DNA of 64,000 nt, taken from assembly GCF_002813755.1 (NCBI RefSeq), contig NZ_CP018061.1:1850001-1914000 (forward strand). The letters are read 5' to 3'. A model generated the notes under the pieces. It was not told where the DNA came from. It saw only the letters and a list, made by a program, of their open reading frames with translations, and searched no databases. The position numbers were made by a program, and so were the translations under genes. This DNA is from Enterococcus mundtii (GTDB lineage Bacteria > Bacillota > Bacilli > Lactobacillales > Enterococcaceae). How positions within the stretch are numbered: the first letter of the stretch is position 1; each line of letters begins with the position of its first letter. Shown piece after piece: positions 36,401-44,884 of this stretch.

Positions 36401-39400
36401 AGTAGCCGTTCGATTTTCCTGATCAAATCTTGTCACCGTACTCCCTGTGCCAGTCACGCTAAATCCAACAAAGCGATACCCTGCATTTGCTTCAGCCGCC
36501 TGAATCGTTGTGGTTTCCCCTTCGATAAAATTCGTTCGGTCAGCGTTTGGATCAGCTGCACTTCCTGCCAAGGGATCACGGACCAGTGTCAAACTCATTC
36601 GCCGTGCGGTAAATCCAACCACTCCTTGTTGATTGATGACACCAATCGATACTCTTGCAACAGATCCACGATTGAAAGTGAAGGTTCCTGCTGTCGCTTC
36701 ACCAGCTAAGCCAGAGCTGTATGGATTAAATAGTTTTAAAGGCTCGTTTTGTAGATCTAACGTGACCGCCACTTGATTGCCCGTCACTTGACGATCGACC
36801 ATTGGATCGATGCTATCAAAAAACATCGATGGTTGCGTATTTTGCGTCTGCCAACTGAGATACGGATAGGTTTTATTCGTTCGTTGAGCGACTGAAAAAT
36901 CGGTCCGCCAACGATTCCCAAAACCTAACATAGCGGTTGTTGATTCGATCAACTCTAGCGTAGTTTTCGCTTCCCCTACACCTGTCGTTGTTGCTTTATT
37001 CGTGGTACTGGAATCATAATAAACATTGGTCGCAGTAATACCTGTCGTATCTGAGGTAATTGGCTGTACCCCTGTAAAACCTGCAACAAATAGTTGGCTG
37101 AGTGTCACTCGATCCGTTAATTGATTGATCCCGATCACACCATTGCCATTGGAGGATCCAATGCTATAACTATCCACGACACTGAGTGCGCCATTGCCTT
37201 CGGTCATACCAATGAACCCAGCAGTTCCTAGACTTGTACTTCCTTGGACATGTCCATTGTGATAGCTTTCCTCGATTTTAGCAGTTCCTGACATCCTTCC
37301 GATAAATCCACCCACATTACTGTTATTTCCTCGCATATCACCGGCATTGATACTTCGTTGGATCGTGACATCTCCTGAGAAGGTCACTCGACCAATCATT
37401 CCACCTCGATATGTTCCGCTCAATGAATTGATTGCTGTTTGGCTTTCACTTACAGAATCAGTGATTATTACCTCACTACTGGTTTCGCCCACTAGTCCAC
37501 CGATATTTAATGTATATGAACCACCACCAGTAAAAGTAACTCGAGAAAGACTACTCTCAATGGTCAATGGACCGTCATTTTTACCAACAAGTCCACCCAT
37601 TAGTCCATTAGCTGTGTTGGAGTGTAACGTTCCTGAAACCTCACTGTTTTTGACCACTACTGAACCCATATTATTCCCAATCAACCCTGCACTTCCATTC
37701 GGTTGATTCGCTAAGATTCGGCTACTCTCATCGATCGTGATATTTTCAAGCTCCACTGACTTACCGCTTGCTACTTGACCGATGATTCCAGCTGAATTAG
37801 ACGATGATCGTGTATTATTCAGCGAGATACCAGCTAAGGTCAGATTCTCGATTCGTGAAAGATTACTGCCATTGATTGTTTGGATCAATCCAAGGGAGGC
37901 ATTTTGAGATACTAATGAAAGATTTTTGATGATCGTGCCATTTCCGATCAGATGACCAGAAAATTGACTACGTCCTGAAAAATCACCTTCTCCTGACATG
38001 TCGATCGTTTGATTTGTTTCTGGTTCGATCGTGTAAGTCTGGTCGTTTGCATCATAAGGAGACTCACTTCGTAAAAACTTTCCGAGATCATCGGCATTAC
38101 GGATAATCGTTGAGGCGTATTCTGCTGTGATGACCGTGTTTTCAGTTCCAATCGTTACTGTCGCTGTTCGTGCGTTCAAATCGATGTTGGAAACTGAACT
38201 CCCCGCACCAGTTACACTGAATCCAACAAAACGATACCCTTGGTTAGGTGCAGCTGCTTTGATCTGTGTCGTTTCGCCTTCAAGAAAATCATTTTTTTCA
38301 ATCTCCGGATCATGATCGCTACCAGCGATTGGATTGCGAGCGCTCGTCGCCGTCATTCGCCGTGCGGTAAATCCAACGACGCCTTGCTGATTGATGACAC
38401 CAATCGACACTCTTGCAATAGATCCACGATTGAAAGTGAAGGTTCCTGTTGTCGCTTCACCAGCTAAGCCAGAACTATATGGATTGAATAGTTTCAATGG
38501 CTCATTTTGTAGATCTAATGTTACCGACACTTGATTACCCGTTACTTGACGATCGACCATTGGATCGATGCTGTCAAAAAACATTACCGGTTGCGCGCCT
38601 TGGGTCTGCCAACTCAGGTAAGGGTAGGTTTTATTCGTTCGTTGAGCGACTGAAAAATCGGTCCGCCAACGATTCCCAAAACCTAACATAGCGGTTGTTG
38701 ATTCGATCAACTCTAGCGTAGTTTTCGCTTCCCCTACACCTGTCGTTGTTGCTTTATTCGTGGTACTGGAATCATAATAAACATTGGTCGCAGTGATACC
38801 TGTCGTATCTGAGGTAATTGGTTGCCCTCCCGTGAAACCAGCGATAAAGAGTTGATTCAACGTAACATTACTTGCTAGTTGATTGACTCCGATCACTCCA
38901 TTACCGTTGGAAGAACCAATACTATAACTATCCATGATGCCAAGGGCTCCACCGCCTTCAGTCAAGCCGATGAATGCTGCGGTTCCTAGACTTGTACTTC
39001 CTTGGACATGCCCATTATGGTAACTTTCTTCGATTCGAGCAGTTCCTGACATTCTTCCGATAAATCCACCGACAATACTGTTATTTCCCCGCATATCACT
39101 AGCATTGATGCTTCGTTGGATCATCACATTCCCTGAGAATGTGACTCGACCAATCATACCACCACGATATGTCCCACTCGCTGAATTGATTGCGGTGTGA
39201 CTTTCACTTCTAGAATCAGTGATTGTGACCTCACTACTGGTTTCACCAACTAACCCTCCTATATTTAAGGTGTAAGAGCCTCCTCCAGTAAAAGTAACAC
39301 GAGAGACACTATTTTCAATCGTTAGTTGTCCTTGGTTTTGCCCAACTAATCCGCCCATCAATCCATTAGCAGTGTTGGAATGTAAGGTTCCTGAAACCTC

Positions 39401-41245
39401 ACTGTTTTTGATCGTTACTGAACCTTGGTTGTTTCCAATCAACCCTGCATTTCCAGCGGGTTGATTGGCAGCAATTTGGCTACTTTCATCGATCGTAATA
39501 TTTTCAAGCTCGACTGTTTTCCCGCTTGCTACTTGACCGATGATTCCAGCTGAATTAGACGATGATCGTGTATTATTCAGCGAAATGCCAGCTAAGGTCA
39601 GATTCTCGATTCGTGAAAGATTACTGCCATTGATTGTTTGGATCAATCCAAGGGAGGCATTTTGAGATACTAATGAAAGATTTCTAATAATCGTACCATT
39701 CCCGATCAAGTTACCAGAAAATTGACTACGACCTGAAAAGTTCCCTTGTCCAGACATATCGATTGTCTGATTGGTTTCTGGTTCGATCGTGTATGTTTGT
39801 TCATTTGAATCATAAGGAAACTCGCTACGTAAAAACTTTCCGAGATCCTCTGCATTGCGAATGACTGTCGAGGCATACTCCGCTGTGACTGTCGCATTTT
39901 CAGTCCCCATTGTGAAGGTTGCGGTGCGATTTGCTAAATTAACATTCGTAATCGTCCCGTTTCCTGTCACATTAAAGCCAACCAAACGATAGCCAGGAGA
40001 CGGTGCTCCTGCTGTGACCGTCGTTGTTGCACCGACCACCAGACTAGTCGTCGGCGCAGTCGGATTACTTGCACTTCCAGCCTGTGGCGAACGTGCTAAA
40101 GTTAAGGTTCGATTACTCAGTTCGTAACGTGCAGTAACTGTTGCGTTTTGAGAACCCATGGTAAACGTGCCTGTTCGATTAGATGTATTTACATTCGTGA
40201 TTGAACTTCCCGTACCACTCACATCAAATCCTGCAAACTGATAACCAGTCGCTGGGGCTGCAGCGGTGACCGTCGTTGTTGCACCTTGTGCCAGTGTGGT
40301 CACAGGCGCCGATGGATTTGCACTCGCTCCTTGCGATGGATTTCTAGCAAATGCCAAAGTATGAGCGGGTAATTCTGTAAAACTGCCACGGATCGCTTGG
40401 TTTACCGTTGCTACAAAGTTCGGATAATATGAATGATTCCATATAGTTGCAAAATAAAAATAGGTATTGAATATCCAATCCAAATCTACCGTAAATGAAT
40501 TTGCTCTTTGACTAGTAAAAGAAGCATCACGGATACGCTCAACTCGTATAGTAAATTCTTGAAAATCCGCTAAAGTCCCTTCATTCAGATTGGATGGCGA
40601 TAAAACTGGACCTTTTATTTGGTAAGGTGTTGTTTCTTGAATAGTAAAGTGAAAATCTCCTTGTCCATGTTGAATCGTATTCACTCCAAATTGATACTGA
40701 TTTCTTGTTGGCATTCCATAAAAATCGACTCCTGCATACAACAAACTATTTCCGTCGCGATATAAAAACTGCCTAGGCAACATAATTCGCCCTACAATAC
40801 TATTTCCTGTTCGGTTACCTAACTGATTACTCCCCGACCATACAATGGACGCTCGGCTGTCATTTAAAAAATAATTCCTAAAAGTTGTTGGAAACTGTGT
40901 ACGGTTTCCACTGGCATTTCCTTGTAAAAATCTAGAGATCCAAAAATTATCTAGCGTATTCAATAGCTGCGCATTTCTTGGTTCCCTATCTAATAAAGGT
41001 CCATCTTCCACCACTTCTTCTGGCGTCGCTTCTACCGGTTCGCTCTCGTCCTCAGTCGCCTCCTCACTTTCTACCAATGTTTCTTCTATTGTTTCCTGTG
41101 TTTCACCAATATCTTCTACCTGTTCTTCTACACTTGACTCGTTGATCGTCTCAGCAATAACGCTGATACTATTTCCTAATGACGAAAAAAGCAGCAAGAT
41201 AATTACAATCATATGTAAAATTTGTTTCTTATAAAAATGAGTCAT
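33485..41245 (-). CDS. Giant repetitive surface protein with GLUG-type beta-helix repeats
   Basis: 2586 residues. Signal peptide about 1-32, an acidic Glu/Thr-rich stretch (33-85), a unique domain (about 86-300), then InlB-B/Flg_new-like repeats (ending VTARY, VTAEY, ITAEY, VTANY). Three ~585-residue units follow (from about 382, 967 and 1552). Each has GLUG motifs such as GGLVGQNQG, GGLVGETSS and GGFIGRMSG, predicted to form a beta helix, and a shared VRLFNPY-type module. The last ~440 residues are unique and end in the beta domain shared with the 218-residue protein. No LPxTG motif or membrane helix. The ribosome site AGGAGGAGG is very strong. Probably an adhesin. Confidence 0.88.
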   Translation of the reverse strand: MTHFYKKQILHMIVIILLLFSSLGNSISVIAETINESSVEEQVEDIGETQETIEETLVESEEATEDESEPVEATPEEVVEDGPLLDREPRNAQLLNTLDNFWISRFLQGNASGNRTQFPTTFRNYFLNDSRASIVWSGSNQLGNRTGNSIVGRIMLPRQFLYRDGNSLLYAGVDFYGMPTRNQYQFGVNTIQHGQGDFHFTIQETTPYQIKGPVLSPSNLNEGTLADFQEFTIRVERIRDASFTSQRANSFTVDLDWIFNTYFYFATIWNHSYYPNFVATVNQAIRGSFTELPAHTLAFARNPSQGASANPSAPVTTLAQGATTTVTAAAPATGYQFAGFDVSGTGSSITNVNTSNRTGTFTMGSQNATVTARYELSNRTLTLARSPQAGSASNPTAPTTSLVVGATTTVTAGAPSPGYRLVGFNVTGNGTITNVNLANRTATFTMGTENATVTAEYASTVIRNAEDLGKFLRSEFPYDSNEQTYTIEPETNQTIDMSGQGNFSGRSQFSGNLIGNGTIIRNLSLVSQNASLGLIQTINGSNLSRIENLTLAGISLNNTRSSSNSAGIIGQVASGKTVELENITIDESSQIAANQPAGNAGLIGNNQGSVTIKNSEVSGTLHSNTANGLMGGLVGQNQGQLTIENSVSRVTFTGGGSYTLNIGGLVGETSSEVTITDSRSESHTAINSASGTYRGGMIGRVTFSGNVMIQRSINASDMRGNNSIVGGFIGRMSGTARIEESYHNGHVQGSTSLGTAAFIGLTEGGGALGIMDSYSIGSSNGNGVIGVNQLASNVTLNQLFIAGFTGGQPITSDTTGITATNVYYDSSTTNKATTTGVGEAKTTLELIESTTAMLGFGNRWRTDFSVAQRTNKTYPYLSWQTQGAQPVMFFDSIDPMVDRQVTGNQVSVTLDLQNEPLKLFNPYSSGLAGEATTGTFTFNRGSIARVSIGVINQQGVVGFTARRMTATSARNPIAGSDHDPEIEKNDFLEGETTQIKAAAPNQGYRFVGFSVTGAGSSVSNIDLNARTATVTIGTENTVITAEYASTIIRNADDLGKFLRSESPYDANDQTYTIEPETNQTIDMSGEGDFSGRSQFSGHLIGNGTIIKNLSLVSQNASLGLIQTINGSNLSRIENLTLAGISLNNTRSSSNSAGIIGQVASGKSVELENITIDESSRILANQPNGSAGLIGNNMGSVVVKNSEVSGTLHSNTANGLMGGLVGKNDGPLTIESSLSRVTFTGGGSYTLNIGGLVGETSSEVIITDSVSESQTAINSLSGTYRGGMIGRVTFSGDVTIQRSINAGDMRGNNSNVGGFIGRMSGTAKIEESYHNGHVQGSTSLGTAGFIGMTEGNGALSVVDSYSIGSSNGNGVIGINQLTDRVTLSQLFVAGFTGVQPITSDTTGITATNVYYDSSTTNKATTTGVGEAKTTLELIESTTAMLGFGNRWRTDFSVAQRTNKTYPYLSWQTQNTQPSMFFDSIDPMVDRQVTGNQVAVTLDLQNEPLKLFNPYSSGLAGEATAGTFTFNRGSVARVSIGVINQQGVVGFTARRMSLTLVRDPLAGSAADPNADRTNFIEGETTTIQAAEANAGYRFVGFSVTGTGSTVTRFDQENRTATFTMGTEDATVTANYVQTVIRTAEDLSRFLNSQAPFDKDDENYSIEPEDGIAIDMANAGTFSGRQVYGAKLIGNHAVIKNLTLTSGEIDLAFIRSVGNDPLRIENLTFENLRVTNTRGQSFTNYTAGVIAVISAGSIVELENIRMDSSSSILSNQSNGSGAFVGNNSGQLTITNGQVSSNLHSNTSNGLLGGLVGRTTGVLTMSHSSSKVNFTGGNNYSLNLGGLIGEVSGTVTITDTHSETRSTVNSSISSYRGGLIGFVTENGQVHIERSINSSDLRSGNSYAGGFIGRLAGNVTINESYHSGYILGNVANGSGGFIGRIEDSGQLVMTDNYGVGSSNGQGVIGAISATATAQLTNLFVAGFTAGEPISNTTTGITANNVYFDASTTRKTTTSGVGEARSTTGLIDATITELGFGEKWFTGFALGSSANRTYPYLRWQTNGAQTSEFFNSIQPEVDTAVSTNQVTVTLDLTGHPVRLFNPYQADLAGEVTTGTFQINRNNAERFSIGVINEQGIIGFTGIGNYTDIQPNSQVLNYGYGETDYQAKDFVKVFKDQTETDDYDARFVSFPDSLNGQSARVEVSKNGTVLATIDVPVTYQFGHSLNVRGISFQGTDLRAATLSLNSDQTQIVATYNSALAGTSVHSYFGNDMYYQIRHYNQVTVSNGPMNAQTPDFDFSVNGNQRLDTLNGFGTNRRLSVAKGDIVEIFHAEANGRLDNIKDNVVQPRISDNRSRYQITANGFERINIDRLNPSEQKTVLGMSREDMDRQIGRYLDISQYPTLKIEGFTQYPDTSKEGTTTGKIVVSESLVNGEKATWEYTVPFVVESDPAIHVTLPVRMAFDVLDDQVTSDDYQVINHSTTTELTVSFHTKNDVELASTSNIVFLDSSEQEATSESMFLYLQRIGATPSDKPLVGQASTFAGAQWTESVPSDSQMSLGFTGKYFGDPTQNNKVTGKLSLHFAAKINRTHTRR
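34830..40090. repeat. Three tandem ~1.76-kb repeats inside the giant surface gene
   Basis: Units lie near 38340-40090, 36575-38335 and 34830-36570. The first two are nearly identical over hundreds of bases, for example 36861-37050 against 38621-38810, while the third has diverged. Such DNA can gain or lose units by recombination and is easily collapsed in short-read assembly. Confidence 0.9.
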
Positions 41246-42022
41246 TTCCTCCTCCTACTCTACACGTATTACTTGACGTGACGTAATCTGCTGATTTTTT
41301 GGCAGAAAGTTATACTCAATGTATTGAATGTACTGACTTATGGTGCTTCGTTTTCTACTTAATATCTTCTATTGTACGATTGATACCCTACACAACTGTT
41401 CTTCGTAATAGAACATGCCTACTTTTTTTGATATCCGCTAGTTGTATGTTTGACTAATTAATTGTATGCACCCCTTTCTTATCCAGATGAAACTATGATA
41501 TTAAATAACAATGTAATAAAACTATTATTTTTTCATCTTTTGATTATAATAACACTAATCTACTTTTTGTTTATTTTTATTTTTTTCTCAAACAAAAAAA
41601 ATAAAGCACTACCTTATTTCTATAAGTTCCGTAATTCTAGCAATAGTCATTGGTTACAATACACGCGCCCATAGTCAAAAACTTTTTTTTTATTATTTAG
41701 AAAAAAATATCACACTATGCACCTAGGAAATTTCTGCATAATTTTTATTGGAAAAACAAAATCTCCTCACTTTTAAAAAATAACAAAATTATTTAAAAAA
41801 CAATTATTCGATAAAAAACACTGCAATTCCAACTATTCCTCCTTGATTTAAAACACATTATTTTTAAATTATCATGAATTTTCCATTTAAAACGTTTGTT
41901 TTTTTTGTATACTTATACTATGCACATCTTCCCCTTAGCCTATCTAACTATGTGTTTTAACATTAAAGAGAGACTCTATTTCTTACATATCTATAGAAAA
42001 ATAAAGATTGGAAGCCAGAATA
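41246..42022. other. Divergent intergenic region before the giant gene and the Mga-like regulator
   Basis: About 780 bp of AT-rich sequence. Near 41269-41290 there is an imperfect palindrome ATTACTTGACGTGACGTAAT, 16 of 20 symmetric, close to the giant gene, which could be a regulator site. A short frame at 41462 has no ribosome site and looks like chance. No RNA gene was recognised. Confidence 0.5.
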
Positions 42023-43525
42023 ATGGAAAATTTACCCATCACCTTACAACTTGATAATCAGTTTAAACGACAATATCAAATTTTAAATTTAGTACATAAA
42101 AATAAAACCAACCAGTTAACAATCAATGATCTTGCTCTTGACTTAGAGAAGTCAAAGCCTACACTCAAAAAAGACATTGAAGAAATCAATCAAGCGTTGA
42201 ATGAGCAGTGTGTTTCACTAAAGATTGATCATAAAGGACTATTATCATTCCAATACAAAAAAGTAATGACGATCGATTCGATGATCACCTTATTAGCAAA
42301 AAGGACCATCACTTACCAAATCATGGATCTATTACTTCATAATGTGACCTACTCAACCGATGAATTAGCCGATGCCTTGATGGTCTCTAGAAGTACAATT
42401 TTTAAAACGATTCGTCATATGAATAATATCTTGAAGGAATTCAGCGTGACGATCACTACTGGACCATTGACTTTGTCAGGTAGAGAGGAAGATATTCGTT
42501 TTTGCTTTTTTGCCTTTTACTCAAGTTTTGGCGATAGTACGATCATTGATTCAGATAGTGAGATCGATGCTCAGTATTTAGTTGACGAAGGTCATAAAAG
42601 AGATCACGCCTTTTTACATTTTAGCCATTTTCGTGCCGCTTTATGGCTGTCGATTGCAAAAGCGCGGTGGAAGTGTAAAAAACTTTGCAACTTGAATCGA
42701 AGTATCAAAGTGTTGATCAAAAGTAGTAAAGGCTTCTCTTCACTTGAGCCATTATTACAGGATTACTATCTTTCACGCTCAAATGAAACGCTCTCATTAA
42801 ATGAAACGATGTGGTTATATTTAGTCTCACTTCATTGTATTTCCTACACACGTCAAAGTAATTTAGATGATGGACGCTCCTATGCATTTTATCGAGAAGA
42901 AAACCCTACTGTCATCGAAGTGATCCAACGTTTTCTAGCGACTGTTTTCCCAGAACACATGATCAAAAACGGGACACTAGAAAAAATGGAAGCCTACTTA
43001 GTCAATGCGCGTTTACTTTCTAAAATGAGCCATACTTACGAATTACATTCACCAACTATGGTTACTCAAATGAAAGCACGTTATTCTGAGATCTACCAAG
43101 TATGGCTTGAAAAATTGACGCTTCTAAAAAATAATCCATTGTTTGGTTTTGTTCATATCGATTATCTCGCAGCTGCGTTGACAACGTTTCATGCTTCGCT
43201 TTTGATGAGACAGTCGTATCGTCCTTTACGTATTTTGTTTACGATCCAAGGACCGCCATCTTTAGATGATTATATCCTGAATGAAATTGAGACACTCTTT
43301 ATGCAACGTTCAACGATCGAATTTCAAATTGAACATGCTGTCACAAAAGAATCGATCGAAACCTACCAAGCTGATCTAGTAGTTTGTAATTATGATCTTC
43401 ATTTGATCGATGAACAGACTTGCCAAATTCATCGCATCTCCAATGTTCCGACGATTGCGGACTGGCGTCTTTTAATGGAGACGATCACTTATTTGTCTTT
43501 GCCTGCTTATTTAGAAAATAAATAG
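42023..43525 (+). CDS. Mga/AtxA-like transcriptional regulator
   Basis: 500 residues from the ATG at 42023 (TTGGAAG 8 nt upstream; a TTG at 42008 is the alternative). Two helix-turn-helix regions near the N-terminus (LTINDLALDLEKSKPTLKKD and YSTDELADALMVSRSTIFKT), a long helical PRD-like middle, and a C-terminal EIIB-like domain (RPLRILFTIQG). This is the layout of Mga and AtxA. Divergent from the giant surface gene, which it probably controls, as Mga-type regulators do for adhesin genes. Confidence 0.85.
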   Translation: MENLPITLQLDNQFKRQYQILNLVHKNKTNQLTINDLALDLEKSKPTLKKDIEEINQALNEQCVSLKIDHKGLLSFQYKKVMTIDSMITLLAKRTITYQIMDLLLHNVTYSTDELADALMVSRSTIFKTIRHMNNILKEFSVTITTGPLTLSGREEDIRFCFFAFYSSFGDSTIIDSDSEIDAQYLVDEGHKRDHAFLHFSHFRAALWLSIAKARWKCKKLCNLNRSIKVLIKSSKGFSSLEPLLQDYYLSRSNETLSLNETMWLYLVSLHCISYTRQSNLDDGRSYAFYREENPTVIEVIQRFLATVFPEHMIKNGTLEKMEAYLVNARLLSKMSHTYELHSPTMVTQMKARYSEIYQVWLEKLTLLKNNPLFGFVHIDYLAAALTTFHASLLMRQSYRPLRILFTIQGPPSLDDYILNEIETLFMQRSTIEFQIEHAVTKESIETYQADLVVCNYDLHLIDEQTCQIHRISNVPTIADWRLLMETITYLSLPAYLENK

Positions 43526-43560
43526 AACAAAAACGCTACTTGTCCTTTATTCGCGAAATA

Positions 43561-43601
43561 AAAAAAGAGTAACCTGCTTTTGATCACAGGTTACTCTTTT
43601 T
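43561..43601. terminator. Bidirectional terminator
   Basis: AAAAAGAGTAACCTG pairs perfectly with its complement over a 10-nt loop, with A/T runs on both sides. It serves both the Mga-like gene and the converging oxidoreductase gene. Confidence 0.9.
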
Positions 43602-43607
43602 GTTCGG

Positions 43608-44600
43608 TCATCTATCTGATACACTATCAAAATTTAAAAATATTTTCTTTTTTTTCTTTTCTGCCTCCTCTAAAGCCTGACGATAGTCAGAGATTGGATA
43701 TACAGGAGCTGTGGTTAGTAGATTCAATTGTCCCTCCTCAACCAAACGGAATAATTGTTGAAATACTTTCTGCCATTCTTCATTTGAAACCGAGTCAGCC
43801 CAGTGCCTTAGATGATAGACTTTGGCTTGGATCGGCAACGTATGGAGAAATGACCAATCAACTTGTTGACCAGATAGCAACCCGATCGCAATGAACTTCC
43901 CATAAGGTTGGACCGCTCGTGCAAGGATCTCACCACTTTCCCCTCCAACTTGATCAACGGCTGCGCGGACCCCTTTGGCATTTGTATGTGCCAAAATTTG
44001 AGTCAATGTTGTTTCTTCATCCCAAACAACGACCAAATCTGCTCCTAGTTCGGTTAACTCTTCTTTATATTTTTCGTGTCGAACAATTACAATGACTTTA
44101 AATGATAAAATTTTACTCAATTGGATAAAAATTCTGCTAATGGAGGAATTTCCTGCATTAAGCAAAACATGATCTCCTTTATTCAGGTCCAATTCTTTTG
44201 TACAGATCAACCAAGCAGTTACAGGATTGATGTACATTTGAGCAGCTGTCAGTCGATCGATCGAAGACGGGACAATAATGAGGTCTTTCTTTGATACTAT
44301 GTGATAGGTTTGCCAAGTTCCTGCTACTCGTAGTGGTAAGACGTATTGTCCTATCATTTGCTCATCCTGAGGATCAGTGACTTGGATTACTTCCCCGACA
44401 CCTTCATATCCAGCGATTTGTGGCAAGCTAATACGGTGCGCATAAGCCCCATGGATTGGTATCAAATCAGAAGGATTGATTGGCGCCATCAGCATTTTGA
44501 CCAAGACTTCTCCTTGTCTTAAAGTGAGTGGCTGCTCTTCTAGTTGCACAACCTCTTGCGGTAAACCAAACTCTCGGTAAATCAGACAGTGATTTTTCAT
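43608..44600 (-). CDS. Zinc-free MDR oxidoreductase (quinone reductase / enoyl reductase type)
   Basis: 330 residues from the ATG at 44600 (AAAGGAG 6 nt upstream). GroES-like domain about 1-120 with PINPSDLIPIHGAY and PQIAGYEGVGEV, then a Rossmann domain with LDLNKGDHVLLNAGNSSIS and AAVDQVGGESGEIL. NPSDL in the active site and no structural zinc Cys cluster fit the quinone oxidoreductase or 2-enoyl thioester reductase branch. The substrate is unknown. A single-gene unit between a terminator and a palindromic element. Confidence 0.88.
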   Translation of the reverse strand: MKNHCLIYREFGLPQEVVQLEEQPLTLRQGEVLVKMLMAPINPSDLIPIHGAYAHRISLPQIAGYEGVGEVIQVTDPQDEQMIGQYVLPLRVAGTWQTYHIVSKKDLIIVPSSIDRLTAAQMYINPVTAWLICTKELDLNKGDHVLLNAGNSSISRIFIQLSKILSFKVIVIVRHEKYKEELTELGADLVVVWDEETTLTQILAHTNAKGVRAAVDQVGGESGEILARAVQPYGKFIAIGLLSGQQVDWSFLHTLPIQAKVYHLRHWADSVSNEEWQKVFQQLFRLVEEGQLNLLTTAPVYPISDYRQALEEAEKKKKKIFLNFDSVSDR

Positions 44601-44696
44601 TTTTTTCTCCTTTGGTGATCGTTGGGTTCTTTTAACCAGTGTATCATTTCCCTGAAATAAAAAGAAGACTGTGTGCCACCCTAGAAACGAATAAAC

Positions 44697-44809
44697 GGTG
44701 GGAACAGAAGTACTATCTTCGACAAAAAGACGACGGCCACAAAAATTTAAAGAAGCAATTTTCATGGCTGTCGCTTTATTTTTTGAGACTAAAAACTTCT
44801 ATTCCCACC
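44697..44809. repeat. Palindromic intergenic element, copy A
   Basis: Outer arms GGTGGGAACAGAAGT and ACTTCTATTCCCACC pair at 14 of 15 positions. An inner pair GACGGCCA/TGGCTGTC sits around AAAAATTTAAAGAAGCAATTTT. The sequence is related to the element at 24128-24225. It lies after the nine-repeat secreted gene and may also end its transcript. Confidence 0.7.
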
Positions 44810-44884
44810 TCTTGTGCTATGATCAATGAACTAAGTAGCCTTGGGATCATAGCACGTTACAGATCACTTCCTAGCAACTACGTA

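Noticed and set aside
34899..39897. Several frames of 60-120 codons on both strands within the giant gene
   Set aside because: They recur in each repeat as shadows of the 2586-residue frame and lack ribosome sites.
41462..41674. A 70-codon hydrophobic plus-strand frame between the giant gene and its regulator
   Set aside because: Hydrophobicity comes from T-rich DNA; no ribosome site.
44601..44765. N-terminal extension of the MDR oxidoreductase to 44765
   Set aside because: It reads through the palindromic element; AAAGGAG before the ATG at 44600 and the family start agree on the shorter form.
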